Source: Isoetes taiwanensis (lineage: Eukaryota > Streptophyta > Lycopodiopsida > Isoetales > Isoetaceae). From it: a DNA stretch of 64,000 bases. The DNA lies in the NCBI GenBank assembly GCA_021234155.1, contig JAJEKV010000158.1, positions 553,820 through 617,819 on the forward strand. The letters run 5' to 3'. The position numbers were made by a program, and so were the translations under genes. Shown here piece by piece: positions 1-13,500 of the stretch. The notes beneath the pieces were generated by a model that made no database searches, was not told the origin of the DNA, and saw only the letters and a program-made list of their open reading frames with translations. The first letter of the stretch is position 1. Each line of letters begins with the position of its first letter.

Positions 1-840
1 TCGTTACGTATTGTTTCGGACATCATTTGGCCAATGTAGTGCTCTTTTAAAAAACGTATGTGGAGCCTTTGACTAAAATTGCCTTAACCTAAACTCCCTG
101 GGTTCCCTTAAAAATTTTACATGCCTGGATTTTGATTTTCTCTCGATGACAAAATTTCTTTTTGGTCGGATTTTGGACATGTCCAATTTATGCCTAAAAA
201 AGAGTATTACCACCCCCAAACACAATTTTAAGTAAGTAGATAAATTGCTTGCCGCGGAGGCCTTACATATGACTCTCACGGCGTCAATGCCAGCTTCTTC
301 CATTTTATTCTTTTTCGCCTTCTTATTTACTCTGTATTTCCTTCATCCACGTGAATTTGCGCGATTTTTGATCCTACGTGGCGTTCATCACCACGCCACC
401 AAAATTTAAAGGTGACAAGAGCCAATACGTCTACTCATGTAGAGCTGGATGTACTTAACTGCTTCGCAGCAAAGGTGACATTTTGAAAGATGCTTTTGGA
501 TCTCGCTTCTTCTAGATTTCGCTTTGAGTTAGATTTTAAATCGCCCCCATTAATTTCATGGCATTGTTTTTCTACTAAAATCCATAAGTGCAAAGTTGTT
601 ATATTTGAATGAGACACAATTTCACACAAAATAATCACAAAAGTAAAATACCTGCCTTACCTCATAATATCAAACAAAGTATTGATAAAAATTCACATAA
701 TATGGATATTTAAAAGGGCAAAAATGCAGCCCATTAGGGATGGCTATATCATTTCATGATATATATAGTAATGCCGGGTATTAATAAGTATTGTGAGATG
801 CTAATTTGTGGGCTGAGTAGATAGGGGACCTGCAAATTAC
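1..840. other. AT-rich intergenic DNA, no gene seen
   Basis: I see nothing assignable here. Short open frames exist on both strands, but none has a recognisable domain, plausible splice context or consistent codon use. There is no tRNA, rRNA or clear repeat structure. Confidence 0.5.
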
Positions 841-845
841 AAATT

Positions 846-1049
846 TCAAAATTCATGTACTATTTCCCAAACCTCAGCCAGGGTGTGCTTTTCTGAAACT
901 TCTGTTTCGGTTTCTTGAAGCGTGCCGTGAGTTTCATCTTCAATTTTATGAAACAGTAGCCGTAGGATGATTCTTGATGATTCTTTGACAGTTCCATCTG
1001 CCAACCCATCATTTGGTTTTTGAAACCGAAATTTTATACTCTTCGACAT
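846..1049 (-). other. Possible minus-strand coding segment, unassigned
   Basis: A minus-strand frame encodes 67 residues of balanced, acidic-helical composition (for example KESSRIILRLLFHKIEDETH, then LQETETEVSEKHTLAEVWEI). It looks more protein-like than the surrounding frames. On the same strand a related phrase (MNTAKEYPESSQ) recurs near 1330-1367, and its upstream neighbour near 1390-1423 is similar at DNA level. The segment may therefore be one of several duplicated exon-like pieces. I do not recognise the family and see no convincing start or splice pair. It could be a relic or a chance frame. Confidence 0.2.
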
Positions 1050-1067
1050 GTTCTACAACTAAACGGA

Positions 1068-1640
1068 AATAACTCTTGAGGGTCAAATCTTCCAAACCAA
1101 ATTGCATTCCCATCATGTGACCCCACATTACATTAAGTGAGATTACTACTAAAGCTAAAACCCTACGCCAGCATCTGCTTCCGCGCCTTCCACACATTTG
1201 CTGATATAGGCACGCGCCTGAGTTCAAAGCGTGAGAAGCGGCAAACAATTTTAATTGGAAACTGCAGGCTGTGAGATACCTTACTCGGGTCTGTCTAAAA
1301 CAGACTATTTTGGGTTTTGTGAAACTGTGTTGAGATGATTCTGGATATTCTTTAGCTGTGTTCATCTTAAAAACCAGATCATTTAGGTTTCAGGATGATT
1401 CTTGACAGGTCTGTCTTCAGAATCCAAATTTGAAATAATCCTCCGAGGGAAAAAGTTTCCTAAACCAAGAAGAGCATTGGTAACTTGTCTGAGATCTGGC
1501 GATTACATGAGATGAGATATAGGAAACTACTTACAGTGTTACCAAACGCTTCTCCTGGCTGAGACATTTGTGCTAGATATAGACATGCGCTGAGGAAACA
1601 AAAGTGAAAAGCGGCAACAATTTTAATTGGTATTTCTAGA
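1068..1640. repeat. Local direct duplication, two diverged copies
   Basis: Two blocks of about 200 bp, about 1068-1262 and about 1430-1640, share a common order of words. Each starts with a TTCC-AAACCAA segment, followed by a GACATTTG/ACATTTGCTGATATAG segment, and ends in AAGCGGCAA(A)CAATTTTAATTGG. Smaller words of the type GGATGATTCTTGA lie at about 965, 1333 and 1390, which suggests the repeated unit is longer, about 370 bp. Divergence is mainly small indels. This is a local segmental duplication of unknown origin. Confidence 0.6.
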
Positions 1641-1649
1641 AACACAAAA

Positions 1650-3060
1650 AGTGTTACACGATTTAAAAAACTTTTTCAGTCAAACAAACTCGAAACCCAT
1701 ATCATCATCTGATTCCTCTCAGGCTCGGCCTTTTAGGCTCCTCCTTCTTTCTTTCTTACAGCAGCTGGAGCAGCACTCAGCACTTACAGCACCCTGAGTG
1801 TGCAAGCAACAGCAGTCTCGGGAGGGATCCTGTAGGAAAGTAAAAGTATGTAAGAAGAAAAGGCTGGCTGATGCTCACTCAAAACCTACTAAGATATTAT
1901 AATGTTACTCACCTTCAAAAAATTCTTTTTAACCCGGATCTGCCTGGTGGGATATGAATATTTCTGTTGTAAGGGCAACTGAAAGAACATTTTACATGAA
2001 TTGATCGGCGAAATGAGCAGCTGCTGCCAAAGTAGGGTACCCTACTGCCAATGACAATGTTTACCTATTGAAACACTGTAAAGAGAATTCAGCTAACATC
2101 ATCTCAGTCAAGTCAAGGACTGCAGGATCAAAAACTGAACTATCATCATATACCATTTGAACTATCAAAACCATAAGAAAATGGATTTAAATGCTGTTTT
2201 GCAAGCAACGCTGCCTCTGTGATGAACCAACTTTATTCCCTTTTAATCAGATCCACATTGGGACACAATTTACAGTTCCCTTTATTAATCTTTGTGGGAA
2301 TGTTAAGAACCTGTATAGAGGAATTATTAATAACCAACCACGGTGAAAAATGGATACAACTTTCTACGATAGTAATAAACTCTGGAAGAAGGACGTTTAA
2401 GAAGGATCAAGCCCTGTGTTTCCAGGAGTGTAAGTGGCTCACACGGGCCAGCTACAAGTCAATGGTTGCGGTGTACCCACCTATAAAAACCATATACCAC
2501 CCGCTTTACAAAATTTTAAAACTGAACAATTGTATCTTAAACAAAGAATATAATGAAAATTTTATATAATTAGTACTTTTGTACTTGGTAAATCTTTTTC
2601 TGACTCTTTGTGATCCCCTTTCGTGCACAAGTTCCCCACGTTGCCTGTAGCAGCATACATGATACACTAAAATGCGGGTTTACGTTAACTTATAACAAAC
2701 AAGAAATAGAACATACCACGAGAAGAGGCATCAGATCTCAAAACGCTTGTATTTCCAGTTTCTCTTGCGTAAACTCGAATGGTCCTTTCTTAATGGTATT
2801 CTTCTTCCCTTACAAGCACCACAGATTCCTTGGCCTTAAACCCTTCCCTGATTTGCTGCATTTGAGTAGACCCAACATTATCCGCTAAGCACAGATCAAA
2901 GCCTTGGAGTACTCCTCCAAAAGTCTGGCCACATCTCCGTCAAGTAAGCCTGCTTTTTTCGGCTTTCGTTCCCTTGAAACCCATTTTGCTTAATACACGG
3001 AGCACAACGAACTGCACAAGAAACGGGGACCAAGCCTAAGGACTCCTCCGGCAAAGGTTG
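1650..3060. other. AT-rich intergenic DNA, no gene seen
   Basis: Open frames at 2219-2569 (116 residues) and 2610-2888 (92 residues) on the + strand have no recognisable domain and read like chance translation of AT-rich DNA. A glutamine/alanine-codon-like CAG-rich patch at about 1760-1820 is the only compositional irregularity. Confidence 0.45.
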
Positions 3061-3068
3061 TTTATCCT

Positions 3069-3085
3069 GAAAACCCTAACCCTAA
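3069..3085 (+). promoter_or_regulatory. Telo-box-like AAACCCTAACCCTAAA site
   Basis: The sequence contains AAAACCCTAACCCTAAACTC, two and a half units of the plant telomere-like heptamer. AAACCCTAA is the known plant telo-box, found near the start sites of many translation and ribosomal genes. The run is too short to be a true interstitial telomere. I see no confident gene start nearby, although an ATG-rich stretch begins at about 3152, so its promoter role is only inferred. Confidence 0.35.
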
Positions 3086-3089
3086 ACTC

Positions 3090-6000
3090 TCCAATTTATG
3101 TATTTAGGGCGAAACCCAAAATAAATTAAATTAAAAACAACGAATAAGCGACATGCCGCCATGGCTGACATTCTTTTACTTCCCAACGTATCTCACCTAG
3201 GTTGCTCCCAAAAGCCCAGTGACTTGTGATGCATACATTGCGTTCCTGCAAGTTTTGCCCGAGAGAGAAGTTTGCCCGGTTCCCTAACCCTTGTCACCTA
3301 CTGACAAAATCTAGATTTATTGACAGATTCTAAAACAAGAGGGAAAACTTCCAAATACCAAAAATAGGTAGGTTCTGCAACAGTCGAAAAGGTGTTTTGA
3401 GGTTGAAAAATCTTCCCTGTCCAAGGAGAGAGGGTGCAATTTCAAATCAACTAGAGCCCTATCGCCATTTTAGCCCCCACCTGAATTCCTATTTATATAA
3501 ATATGCTTGGCGATATCACGAACTTGACTTCCTTTAATCTACAACAAACATTACAACGAATTGTTATTCTTATCTCTCTGCTTACATGTCATAGCCCCGA
3601 ATATTATTATAGATAAAGCGTTATGAAATAAAAAGCAAAACAAATACCCTAGATCTATCTTGAATGTGATGGATCACATGAACTCTTATGTATGTAAGAA
3701 TTTATCGTGGCCAAGGTCACATAAATATTTCTTTGTTCACTCACGCAGTTATTATTGGGTGTAAAAGCATAATTTCTGTGTAAAAAGAAGTATTTAAAGT
3801 AAAAATGAAGCACGCGAAAAGAAAAGTTCGTAAGGCTTTAGGAACTCGTGGTTTAAGAGTGACCCAAGATTCAACGCTGTGGTCACATTCTTTATGGTGT
3901 ATGATTATCTTGTGTCATTGCTCACTCTTTATTGCTCATACTTCTGATCGCTGATCCGTTGATACCTCTAATATACAAATGGAATATACTTGAGGAATTT
4001 CCCCACATCACACCCATGTGAAACTGCTCCACATACATATTCATATGCGAAAACATACGCAACAAAGAGAATACAAATTACAAAAATTCACTGGACAAAA
4101 AGTTGCATTAGCATTTAAGCAAATATAAGACATGGTATATGCATAACGTAACCGTAAGACACAAACATGCAACCATTACATGCTGTACTTTCACAAAAAA
4201 CCTTGCAGTGATGTAGAAACCCAAAGAAATAAGAAGAGATAAAACAAATCACATGAGCTCCTAGCGGGCCTTGGGGTGGAGGCCATATGCACAAAATAGC
4301 ATCCCCAAAACCCGGCTGATTCTCAAGGATCTGCGAATTGCATAACTCCCACCTCACCTCAGCCTCTTAGCACGGTTATCTCCACTTGGAACCGCTAGCC
4401 CAACTCTATGTATGATTGATGTGTCTCAGATCGCCTCCAACACGTAGAACACAGACGCAGCAAACACCCACCATCAGCAATCAAGGAGCACAATGAGCTC
4501 TCTAATCAATCCACATGCCACATATAAATTAGGAATCACCGACATATTCCTTCTTGAATAGGCACACTAGAACCGGCCGCTACAAAACATCTAAATAAAT
4601 GGAGACGAAAATACCAAATAAGGCACCTTCGTACCTTGAGCCACCCTACTGATAACAAGCCGAATCAACTTCGAAAACCATTAAATAGCCAACCCACTTC
4701 CAGATCAATGCATGCATGAGGCCCAAATTTATGACCGAATCTGACAAATCAAAAGGGAGAACAAAGTTGAGATCGAAGGGAAGAATAGTTCAGAATGGAG
4801 AGACAGAATCGAAACCAAAAATTCGTGCTCTAGCATCTTCACGTCGGAAGCCCCTATAGTCGGTGATCGTGGGCTTGCAAACTCCAGCCAATAAGGCGTT
4901 TCCTTTGGCGTGCCGACCGTCAGCCTCACTTTTGTCAATCCACGCACTTAACAACCGACCTTTGCTCTCGCATTCGTGCCTGAAATGAATAATGTAACCG
5001 TAACTCCCCTGGTATATTTGTACAAGATTACGTAGTAAACCTTTATGCTTTATAATTTGGCGCACCTCTCATCTATATCTTAGGTTAGGGCCTAGTTTTT
5101 GTGTTCCTTTATTTTATGCAAAGTGCAGAATTGTTATGTTGCAAGCATTTTTGGTCAACCTTAGTATCGATGTGTGTAGCTCTCTATAGCCCAAAGTAAT
5201 GCTCTTTTATACTATGCTTTATGCCCCATAATTGAAATAAATCAAAATTCCTTCACAACCAATCCAATCTACACATGCTAATCACTTATGAAATTTCCAC
5301 AACCGATTCTAGTTACCATATTTAGTTTACCATTTCGCACCTCCTCGACGAAGTTTTAAAGTGTGGTACACGCATCAATGACTAGCAAATTTCTAAGATC
5401 ATTAGGTCTCTTTACATCTCTTGGCAAAGTCAAAATATTTTCAAGGTTAATAATACTATCGACATCATTCAAAAGACGAATATATAATATAGTATACGCA
5501 TCGAGGGTTGCCCTCCTCAAGACCGAGTGAAATGGTTTAAATCACATCAAAGTCATGTTTTCTACAATCAATCAAAATTAAGTACTTCAAACAATTTTGA
5601 GTGTTTCAAGTATGTCAGACATGTCATCTCAAAACCATAATATATGAGGCACATCGTTTTTAGATAATAATCTCTACTCATTCTCACAGACATAACAGTA
5701 TCATTAATAGCTATATCACTACTTGTATGGAACACAAGTAAGTTTTATTACAATGCATAAGGGTTTGTTGATGATACTAGAAACACAATGGACTATTGCG
5801 TGAGCAATTAGGATAGTATTCCTAAGCCTATATGAAGCAAAAACTCAACCTGGTCTAAAACACCATTATAGGAGACTTCCAAGAATAACTTTCGCCCCAA
5901 CACAAACATATCAACCTTGTATTATCCTACACATTTTAAATATCTTGAACTAAAGTGTCGCATATACTCCCCAAGGTTCATGACCAACTATAGGCATATA

Positions 6001-6250
6001 TATTTATTCCTCAAGTAACCTCGAGTATCCACGTCCTTTTAAGTATTAATCGAAAGGCGTAAATCTCAAATGTGGCAAAAATCGATCAAACAAATATAGG
6101 AACCCAAATGGAGATGGCTTGGCCATGACTACAAAACTACAAGGTTGAATCCATTATTAATGTCCGATATTTTATGGTGGAGTATATCTCAATTTTGAAT
6201 GGCGCAGACTATCATAAGTACTTTTATTGCACCCTAACTATACATTCAAA
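3090..6250. other. AT-rich intergenic DNA, no gene seen
   Basis: No supported gene. Overlapping minus-strand frames at 4729-5065 show no domain I recognise. A + strand stretch near 3205-3260 could read SPVTCDAYIAFLQVLP, faintly like a LysM receptor ectodomain, but it stops immediately and has no flanking support. Confidence 0.45.
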
Positions 6251-6259
6251 TTCAACGTG

Positions 6260-6400
6260 ACATCGAAATAGATATACTACTTTATATTGAACTCTCGATA
6301 TATAATATACAGTCAGAGTATCGAAGCTCGATATACGCGGTGCATATCGAAGCCCGATATAATGTGATATCTAAACCTAATATACCATTTTTCTTTTTAT
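6260..6400. repeat. TATCGA-rich degenerate short tandem repeat, copy 1
   Basis: The block repeats variants of ATATCGAAGC(T/C)CGATATA at spacings of about 25-30 bp, each a near-palindrome around TATCGA. The same kind of repeat recurs about 1 kb away. It looks like a small minisatellite or part of a dispersed repeat. Confidence 0.5.
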
Positions 6401-7334
6401 AATTTTCGATTTTGGCTGGCCGGATTTTCGGGATTTTGGTTGGCCTGGATTTAGAAATGACCGCATAAATATGTAATCGAAAACCAATATGGAAACTAAG
6501 TTCGCCATGCATCAAGCATGTGAAGACTCGCCATGAATATTGTATAAGGCGTATACTTTGGTGAATCTTTATATATGAGCCCAATTGCTACATTGCAAGG
6601 CGCCGTCTAATAATAGAAAAAAACATGATATAGAAAACCATGCAAGTACATCTACCTAGGGGTCTCGTAGTGAAAATCCGCTAATTTATAGGATCGATTG
6701 GCAAAATTAGATTCTTGCCATAAGCTCCGTGTTAGTACCCCACCCCCATGTTCTTATTTGGGCACCAAATACATGCTCCACCATGCTTACGTAACATGGC
6801 AGCGCATTATTTATATGGCCAAGGCTCTCGGCCAAAGTTCAAAAGCTCCGTGTATTTTCTTGTACGCATCAAAGAGCGTATCACAAGTTCCAACAATACC
6901 TCGAAAGCAAGTTAAGAACCTAATGATCTTAGAACAACCGCTTACATAAAAGTCGCGATTTTTACCGCTATAAACTATATAAATCACCATCGCAAGATCC
7001 TAAATCGATGAGCGCGGCTATTTCAAAGAACCGCAGACATATCCTTGTTCTCGATTGGAGATGCAAAGATTCAATCAGACTTAAGGCCAAGGAAGATTCG
7101 ACATGCATTTCGCTACCCATATTACGGGTACAAAGATAATCTCATCAAAAATCGATCTTCACCGCGTTTGATACTTATGGTATATAGAACTGATATGGCC
7201 ACCTAACCCTGCATCCTGCTCCCAGCAAACAGAATCGGGATATGGCTCTAGCCCCTTTGGGCCGCTTTGGCTACCGCTTAGGTTTTAAGCCAATTCTAAA
7301 TCGATTTCCATAAAGACCCTAAAAAAACACAAAA
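6401..7334. other. Spacer between the two TATCGA repeats
   Basis: No gene supported. The only frame of note (6698-6949, + strand, 83 residues) has no recognisable domain. Confidence 0.4.
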
Positions 7335-7500
7335 GAAAATTGATATAGTAGAGTATATCGAAAGTTAGATATACCAATGTATATCTAAACCCCTATATAC
7401 TATTGTTTTTATACGCTTATTTTCCATATTCTCGCCGGATATAATGATATTTCCTAACTCGCATATAATACTGTGACATATCAAATCTTATATATGCATG
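7335..7500. repeat. TATCGA/TATATC-rich degenerate repeat, copy 2
   Basis: The block contains GTATATCGAAAGTTAGATATACC and ATGTATATCTAAACCCCTATATA, matching the order of words at 6260-6400 (ATATCTAAACCTAATATACC there). A CGCCGGAT word follows in both places (GGCCGGATTTTC versus CTCGCCGGATATA). Together they suggest two diverged copies of one repeat. Confidence 0.45.
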
Positions 7501-10500
7501 GTTTCAATGTCAGTTAGGGAGCCAATATTTTACCCTAATTGAGTCTGAATATGTGGGATTTGGAAACCCTACATTATGCCCAAAATCTAAGCATACCAAA
7601 AGTGTAATTAGTGAAATTTAATTTGATTTAATTTTAATGGCTAAGAGATAAGCCATGAAGTAACCACTATCCACAGTATTCATGTTCACAATGAATATAT
7701 TATATCCAAGAGGCCCTACAATCTATAAGGTACACCAATTATTAGCTAGATAACTTTATTTATACTTACTCCATATATTTGCCTTTTCACAAGGCTTGTA
7801 CCATGAGTCTATGTTTTTGTTCCTAGCATTTTCTTGGGCCAATGTGGTTGCTTAGAACTTGGCGATATCAAACATGTGTGACAAAGAAATCAGAATCACT
7901 TCCCTTTCGTCTAGGTAACAATTTACTTCTTATATCTCTACATGAAGATATAACTATAACCTTAGCTATATGCTTTAAAATACTACAAAACCACTCTGAA
8001 ATATATGCCATATCCTACGCCTTGTTTAAGGAGCCGCACCACACTTTGGGAGCACTATCATGATTCAAGAAGGGTTAAACAACACACGGTAATCTCAAAA
8101 TCATCTACTTCTACTAAAACCATTGATTGTTGCAGTTGGCTGGTTTGAAAGGCTAATTTGCTTCAAAATGCACTCCAACTCTTTATAGCTGTAATTCATT
8201 ATGTTTTATGGCTCCCTCCCTTTCACTAGCTGGTAAATCTATCCGCCTACAATAATCGTATCTTTATCATCCTGCACTGGGATTTGAATATCAAGGTCTA
8301 AGGAAGACGTAACTACTTAATGTCGCATTTTTAACACGTAGGATTAATTTCCATCCTCGCAAAGTACAGGTGCTTTCAAGATGGGCTTATGCTATAACTG
8401 ATACTAGGAAGAGCGGACTCAACCACCTTAAATGCATATGCATCACATTTAAAAATTAATTGACTATCTACTCAATGGTTCCAATATAGTGTAGAAATAG
8501 ACTTGGAAAAGAAATTTACATTTTGAAAGAAATAGATTTTAAGGCCTGGGCTTCACACACCCCTCGTACGTATGGTTTTTTTGTTTAGATTTTTCCTGGG
8601 TTGGTTCTAGAGGGATATAATGCTCGCGAACTTGACTTCAGACTCTCATTTCATGTAATCGGACCCTTGGTTGCTAGTGCATAACTTACTCCAAGATAAG
8701 GTAAAAGTGTACTGCTTTTAGTCCGCACTGCAAGATACAGGATCCTATTCACCTGGATCGACTTTAGAGGCACCCTTATAGCTTACATATAGCGGGGACA
8801 CACTCGCCAGCTTAAGCATGACCACTTACTGGTGGCAAATCAAAGGCCAAGTAGCCGGCCCCATAATTGAGCATATTTATTTGGTCCCTTCGGTTCTGGC
8901 GATTCCGCGTACATGAACTACCACAATTGTTCTCTTACTGTATCCTCGCCTACCTTGACATCCAACAACGGCGGCCTCATGCAACCTTTTATATGGTTTC
9001 ACCACCAAAGTAATTATGCAACACCGGGTATTCCTAAACATAAATAATTAATTATGTTTTTGATCTTCTCTTAAATTTACTTCCAAATTGACATCAATTT
9101 CAAGACATGGCAACCATGGAGCGTAGGTTCTATTATACCTTGGACCTTGCTTGAACCGGGTTTGTAGCAAATGGTCCTGCTATCACCGAATGGATTATGC
9201 CAGTTTCTGGATATGCTTTCATGTGATTGACTCCAGTCTCAAGTATACCCTTGTCCCAACCCCCTCCCCTCGACCTTTGGGTCTTTTCTATTCTCGTAAT
9301 TTGGTGTTCATGGCCACACACACTTTTACTTGGAAATATTTGTTTAAGCACTTCAACGACATTACCAATGTAACCAACAACTTCAATGCTCAATCAATAT
9401 GGGTAAAGTATTGCCAGGGTGTACCACTTCTTTGGAACCCAAGTAAAAAAGTACACAATCTGTACTTAACCTGCACTTTCTCATTTTTCTTTCATTAAAA
9501 CTAATACAAAAAATCCAAAATAAAAGTCAAGGACATGGTAATATTCAAAGTTAAGATAAAGATAATGTTATCTATGGACCAATATATATATAAAAAGCTC
9601 CCAAAACATACCTTATATTGAGATATTATACAGGTACCAAAGAGACTACTCCGCTACCTTTTGTGCACCTTTTACCACTAAATAATACTTTTTAAGGACA
9701 CCCTAACATGCTTTACCACATCTTTCTTTGCCGCTTGTGACAATGCACTTTGAATCCTAGCTTTAAGGCCCTACACATTTTCAGAAGCTCCAACCTAAGA
9801 GAAAAACTTTCAAGTCAGCAACTTCAAAGAAATTAAATAGAGTCAGCACCCATACATCAAGCAAGTAGCTTCACCCCAAGCCCACCCTCGCCAATGAAAA
9901 TCAGATCTTGAGGAACTATGAGTTCAAATACACCGCTTACCAAGATATTGGGGGTTGAGTATATGTGACCAACTTTCCACATTTATCAAGTCATCTCTAA
10001 AAGCAACAAGAAATGCATTAGAAAAACTCGCTTGAAATTGCAAATGTTAATGCAAGGTCACCAGGTTCCTCCGCTTGGAATCTCCAACAACATTGATGTG
10101 TACTCCCGCTTCAAAAAAGTCCCCACCAAAAATTATGGACAATAAACCAAGTGGTACTTATAAATGTATTTAACTCACTCCGAAGCAAAAAGCCCTTAAC
10201 CGCGACTTTTGCTTCATAAGAACCTCTGCATTGGCCAAGAACGCTTAAATGTTCCTTTGCAAATAACGCATTATTTCAGGATTAACAAGGCCAAGTTTGT
10301 GCCCATTGTCTATGAAAGCGGTACCCATCAAAGCCATACTAGTATGATGTACCATGGGTAAAGTTAAGGGTCCAAAATGTTGAGCAAGAGCTTAACATTT
10401 TCCCATTTAAAACAATTTTATACCCCAAAACCTTCCAAATTGAGGAAAATTATATTTCGCCTTAAAATGCACAATATTTTGCAACCTGTGCGCTTGATGA

Positions 10501-13500
10501 ATATAGATTGAACATGACACCCGCGACATTCTTTATTTTGACATGCATACCCACCACAGTATTCTGCTATGATAAGGATCCCAAAGAATCGTAAGTGTGT
10601 CGTTATAGATAATTGCGTGGATTTATATACTAGCGGACTTATCAGTGTAAAGTCAGTCACCGTATGGTGTTTTAATCACTCTAGGGTGAGATCAGAAATA
10701 ACATATGCTATGTCCTTACAAAGAAGTACGAGAGAAAAGCCTGCTTGGATCTAAATCTCCGGCGGCATCGCTCAAGCAGGAAAGTGAGCAATATACAAAC
10801 ATAGAGCCTCAAGAAAACACACACTACAATAGTTCACAATGGAAATGCAATGGGCCGAATTGTAACATCATATATTACAATGAGCAATTTAGTATAATCT
10901 TTGATGGCTTAAAACCGTGAATAATGTATAGATCAATATTCCGTACAATATCGTACAAGAAAGTGGCATTTAATTCCTGCACAACTAGTTTTCAATCCAA
11001 TGTGCTCGCAGAACATGCAGCAAAATCTAAGATCCTCGCTTGTAAGAAATGTATGAGAAACCAATACGTACCTTTTGCATAGGCACCTACCTTAATTGAG
11101 AACACACATGGAACTTCAATTAGCAACCAAAATCAAGAACTCCCCAAGGCCCTTTGCTTCGTATCTTCTTTGTTGTTCAATTTGTTGTGAAGTTGAAATG
11201 CCAAGAGACAAAAAGATAATATATGTTTTGAGTAGAAACCTACTATTAGTTTGGAGGTTTATAAACGGTAGATAATAATACAAAATGTGTATGCTTGATG
11301 ATGCAATTAACTTCTAAGGTCCAGCGAGGTCGTGATGTTTGAAAAGAGATAATTAAAAGAATTGAATCACATGAATGCGCCCAAAACTACTATAAACCCC
11401 GATTATTTCGGAAAGCAGCAACATTAATTAAGCACTTAAGCGGATCTTCCACCATCATAATGGCATGCTGCAGTTTATGCCCATTCACCGCATATGATTA
11501 CGCACCGGTCTATTTGGCACCCATTGGTTACAATGTAAGGAATACGCTTATAAAGGCATACGGCTTACAAAGAGCTTATATGACAAGCCATGACATCCAT
11601 AAGGTATTATCTCAACTTCAACAAGTGGACGAACCTCCATTGTAAATCGCAACAGCGGTATGCTCGCATCCAAAAAAATGCCGTAAATGGCGCCACGCAG
11701 CAAAGGCTTGAATAGAGAGACCAAAATTGGTTAGGGATGCGAGGAACCTCACGGGAGAGAAGCCGGATCTCAAGAATAAGAAGTGTCAAGGGACGGGCCG
11801 ATGACCGAGTTTACAAAAGTGTACAGCCCGCTTTGAGTACGTACCTAAAGATATTCTAGAATATGTCAAAAGATATACCCGGATATGCCTACAAACCTTA
11901 CATAACAAGTGCGCTGCCCCCTAGCACCCAAAAAGCATATGTTTCTGAATATTGAAATATATGATTGATAACCATCAATAAAAGCTAAAAGAATAAATCT
12001 ATATAGGCAAATTTAATTTTCAAGTACGTCATGTATGTCCTAGTTTAAATTCTTTTACAAGTACCAGCGTAAGTGCACCTGTAGCAACTCATTAAAATTT
12101 GAAGGAAGAAAATGCAGATTCTTTAATAGCTCCTATAAGACATGATGTACAATGGCTGGTGGAGCTGGCGTTTTATTGCCCAAGAATACCATCATTTGTG
12201 ACTCAAATGGCATCCCTTAATTTCTCAAATCTCTGCCATAAATTTTAGGATTATTTATAAAACATTGGCCAAACTTTAGATAATATATTGATGCCGTCCG
12301 AAATGCTGGTGCCCATAATATTTCCCTAACCGAATTTTAAAGTGGCCACAACACGTTTAAAATGTTAAAATCTGTTTGAGATCAGACGAAGCAAAGAGCA
12401 TCAGAAGAATTAATTTTAAGCCAGCCAACAAAGAAGATCTTCTCTTTTCACTTTGCAAAGGTAAATACATCCTTAAATTGCCTGGTGGATGCCTTTGGTA
12501 TATGATCATTCCATTTGCAAGATCCTTCAATTTACACAGCCAAGGGAATCTACAACAACCATCTGCATGTTTCCTAGCATCCATCTCCAGATCAAGCTAA
12601 AGAAACAAAGTATTAAGTCCGACAGTAGCATGTGCTATCCCAAATACCAATAAATAATCGCTCATCCCCGCTATTTCCAAAGCAATGTATCTTAGCTTCA
12701 ATCTTGACTGGTCCACTCTTTCAATCTTGACCAACTAAAATAGAAAACAAATTATGAAGACTGGATATGAAAATGTACATTTCTAACAAATTTTATTCCA
12801 CCCCCGCGACAAAGTATATGCCATAAAGCTTCAATCTTGATTGATCTACTCTAGAGAATGGATCAATCAGCTCCAGCGTATCCTTTCTATTTTACCTGGA
12901 GTCAAATGGTCAAACTATGACAACCTAAAACGAACAACGACTTACCCCTACCCTATATGTTATCAATTCGGCGTGAGAAATGCCTCTAGCCCCAAGTACA
13001 GTCCCAACATATCAAAGACAACTTCAAAGAGCTCTACAACTAGAAGCCATATATACCCCATGGGAAACAGGTCACAATGCTAAACTATATTTTAAGTTTC
13101 CCTTTAGCATGTTGATTTGCCTGCATTCAAGCGCAGTAAACTAACCCTAAAACAAACCAATGTGCTAAAGATGAAATCCATTTTATCTGTCACTACAATG
13201 TTACTACAAAAAGCAAATGAAGTAGGCCTCTAGCACTGCCAACGGTTCAACAAGGAAGTGATGCACCATAATTGCCTTCTAACCCCATTATGTTGTAGAA
13301 GAAAACATGGCAACTCTCGGGCGGAATGATAAAAATATCAAGTAGCTCTTTTGCATTTGATTTTCCCTCAAGCCCCAAAGATAAGGATCTTCTTGAGATT
13401 GGCCTGCAATGCTTATGAGTCCACTATTATTCATCGGGGAGAGACAACTATACAAATCAAATATCAAGTTGTCATTGTGTAAAACAATGACATCATATCA

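Noticed and set aside
3069-3085. Interstitial telomere
   Set aside because: Only about two and a half units. It is better described as a telo-box-like promoter motif.
3150-3300. LysM receptor ectodomain (SPVTCDAYIAFLQVLP)
   Set aside because: One short phrase followed by a stop. No second CxC motif, no LysM repeats or kinase nearby.
9133-9498. Overlapping frames on both strands (86 and 115 residues)
   Set aside because: Neither has a recognisable domain. They are mutual shadows without splice or composition support.
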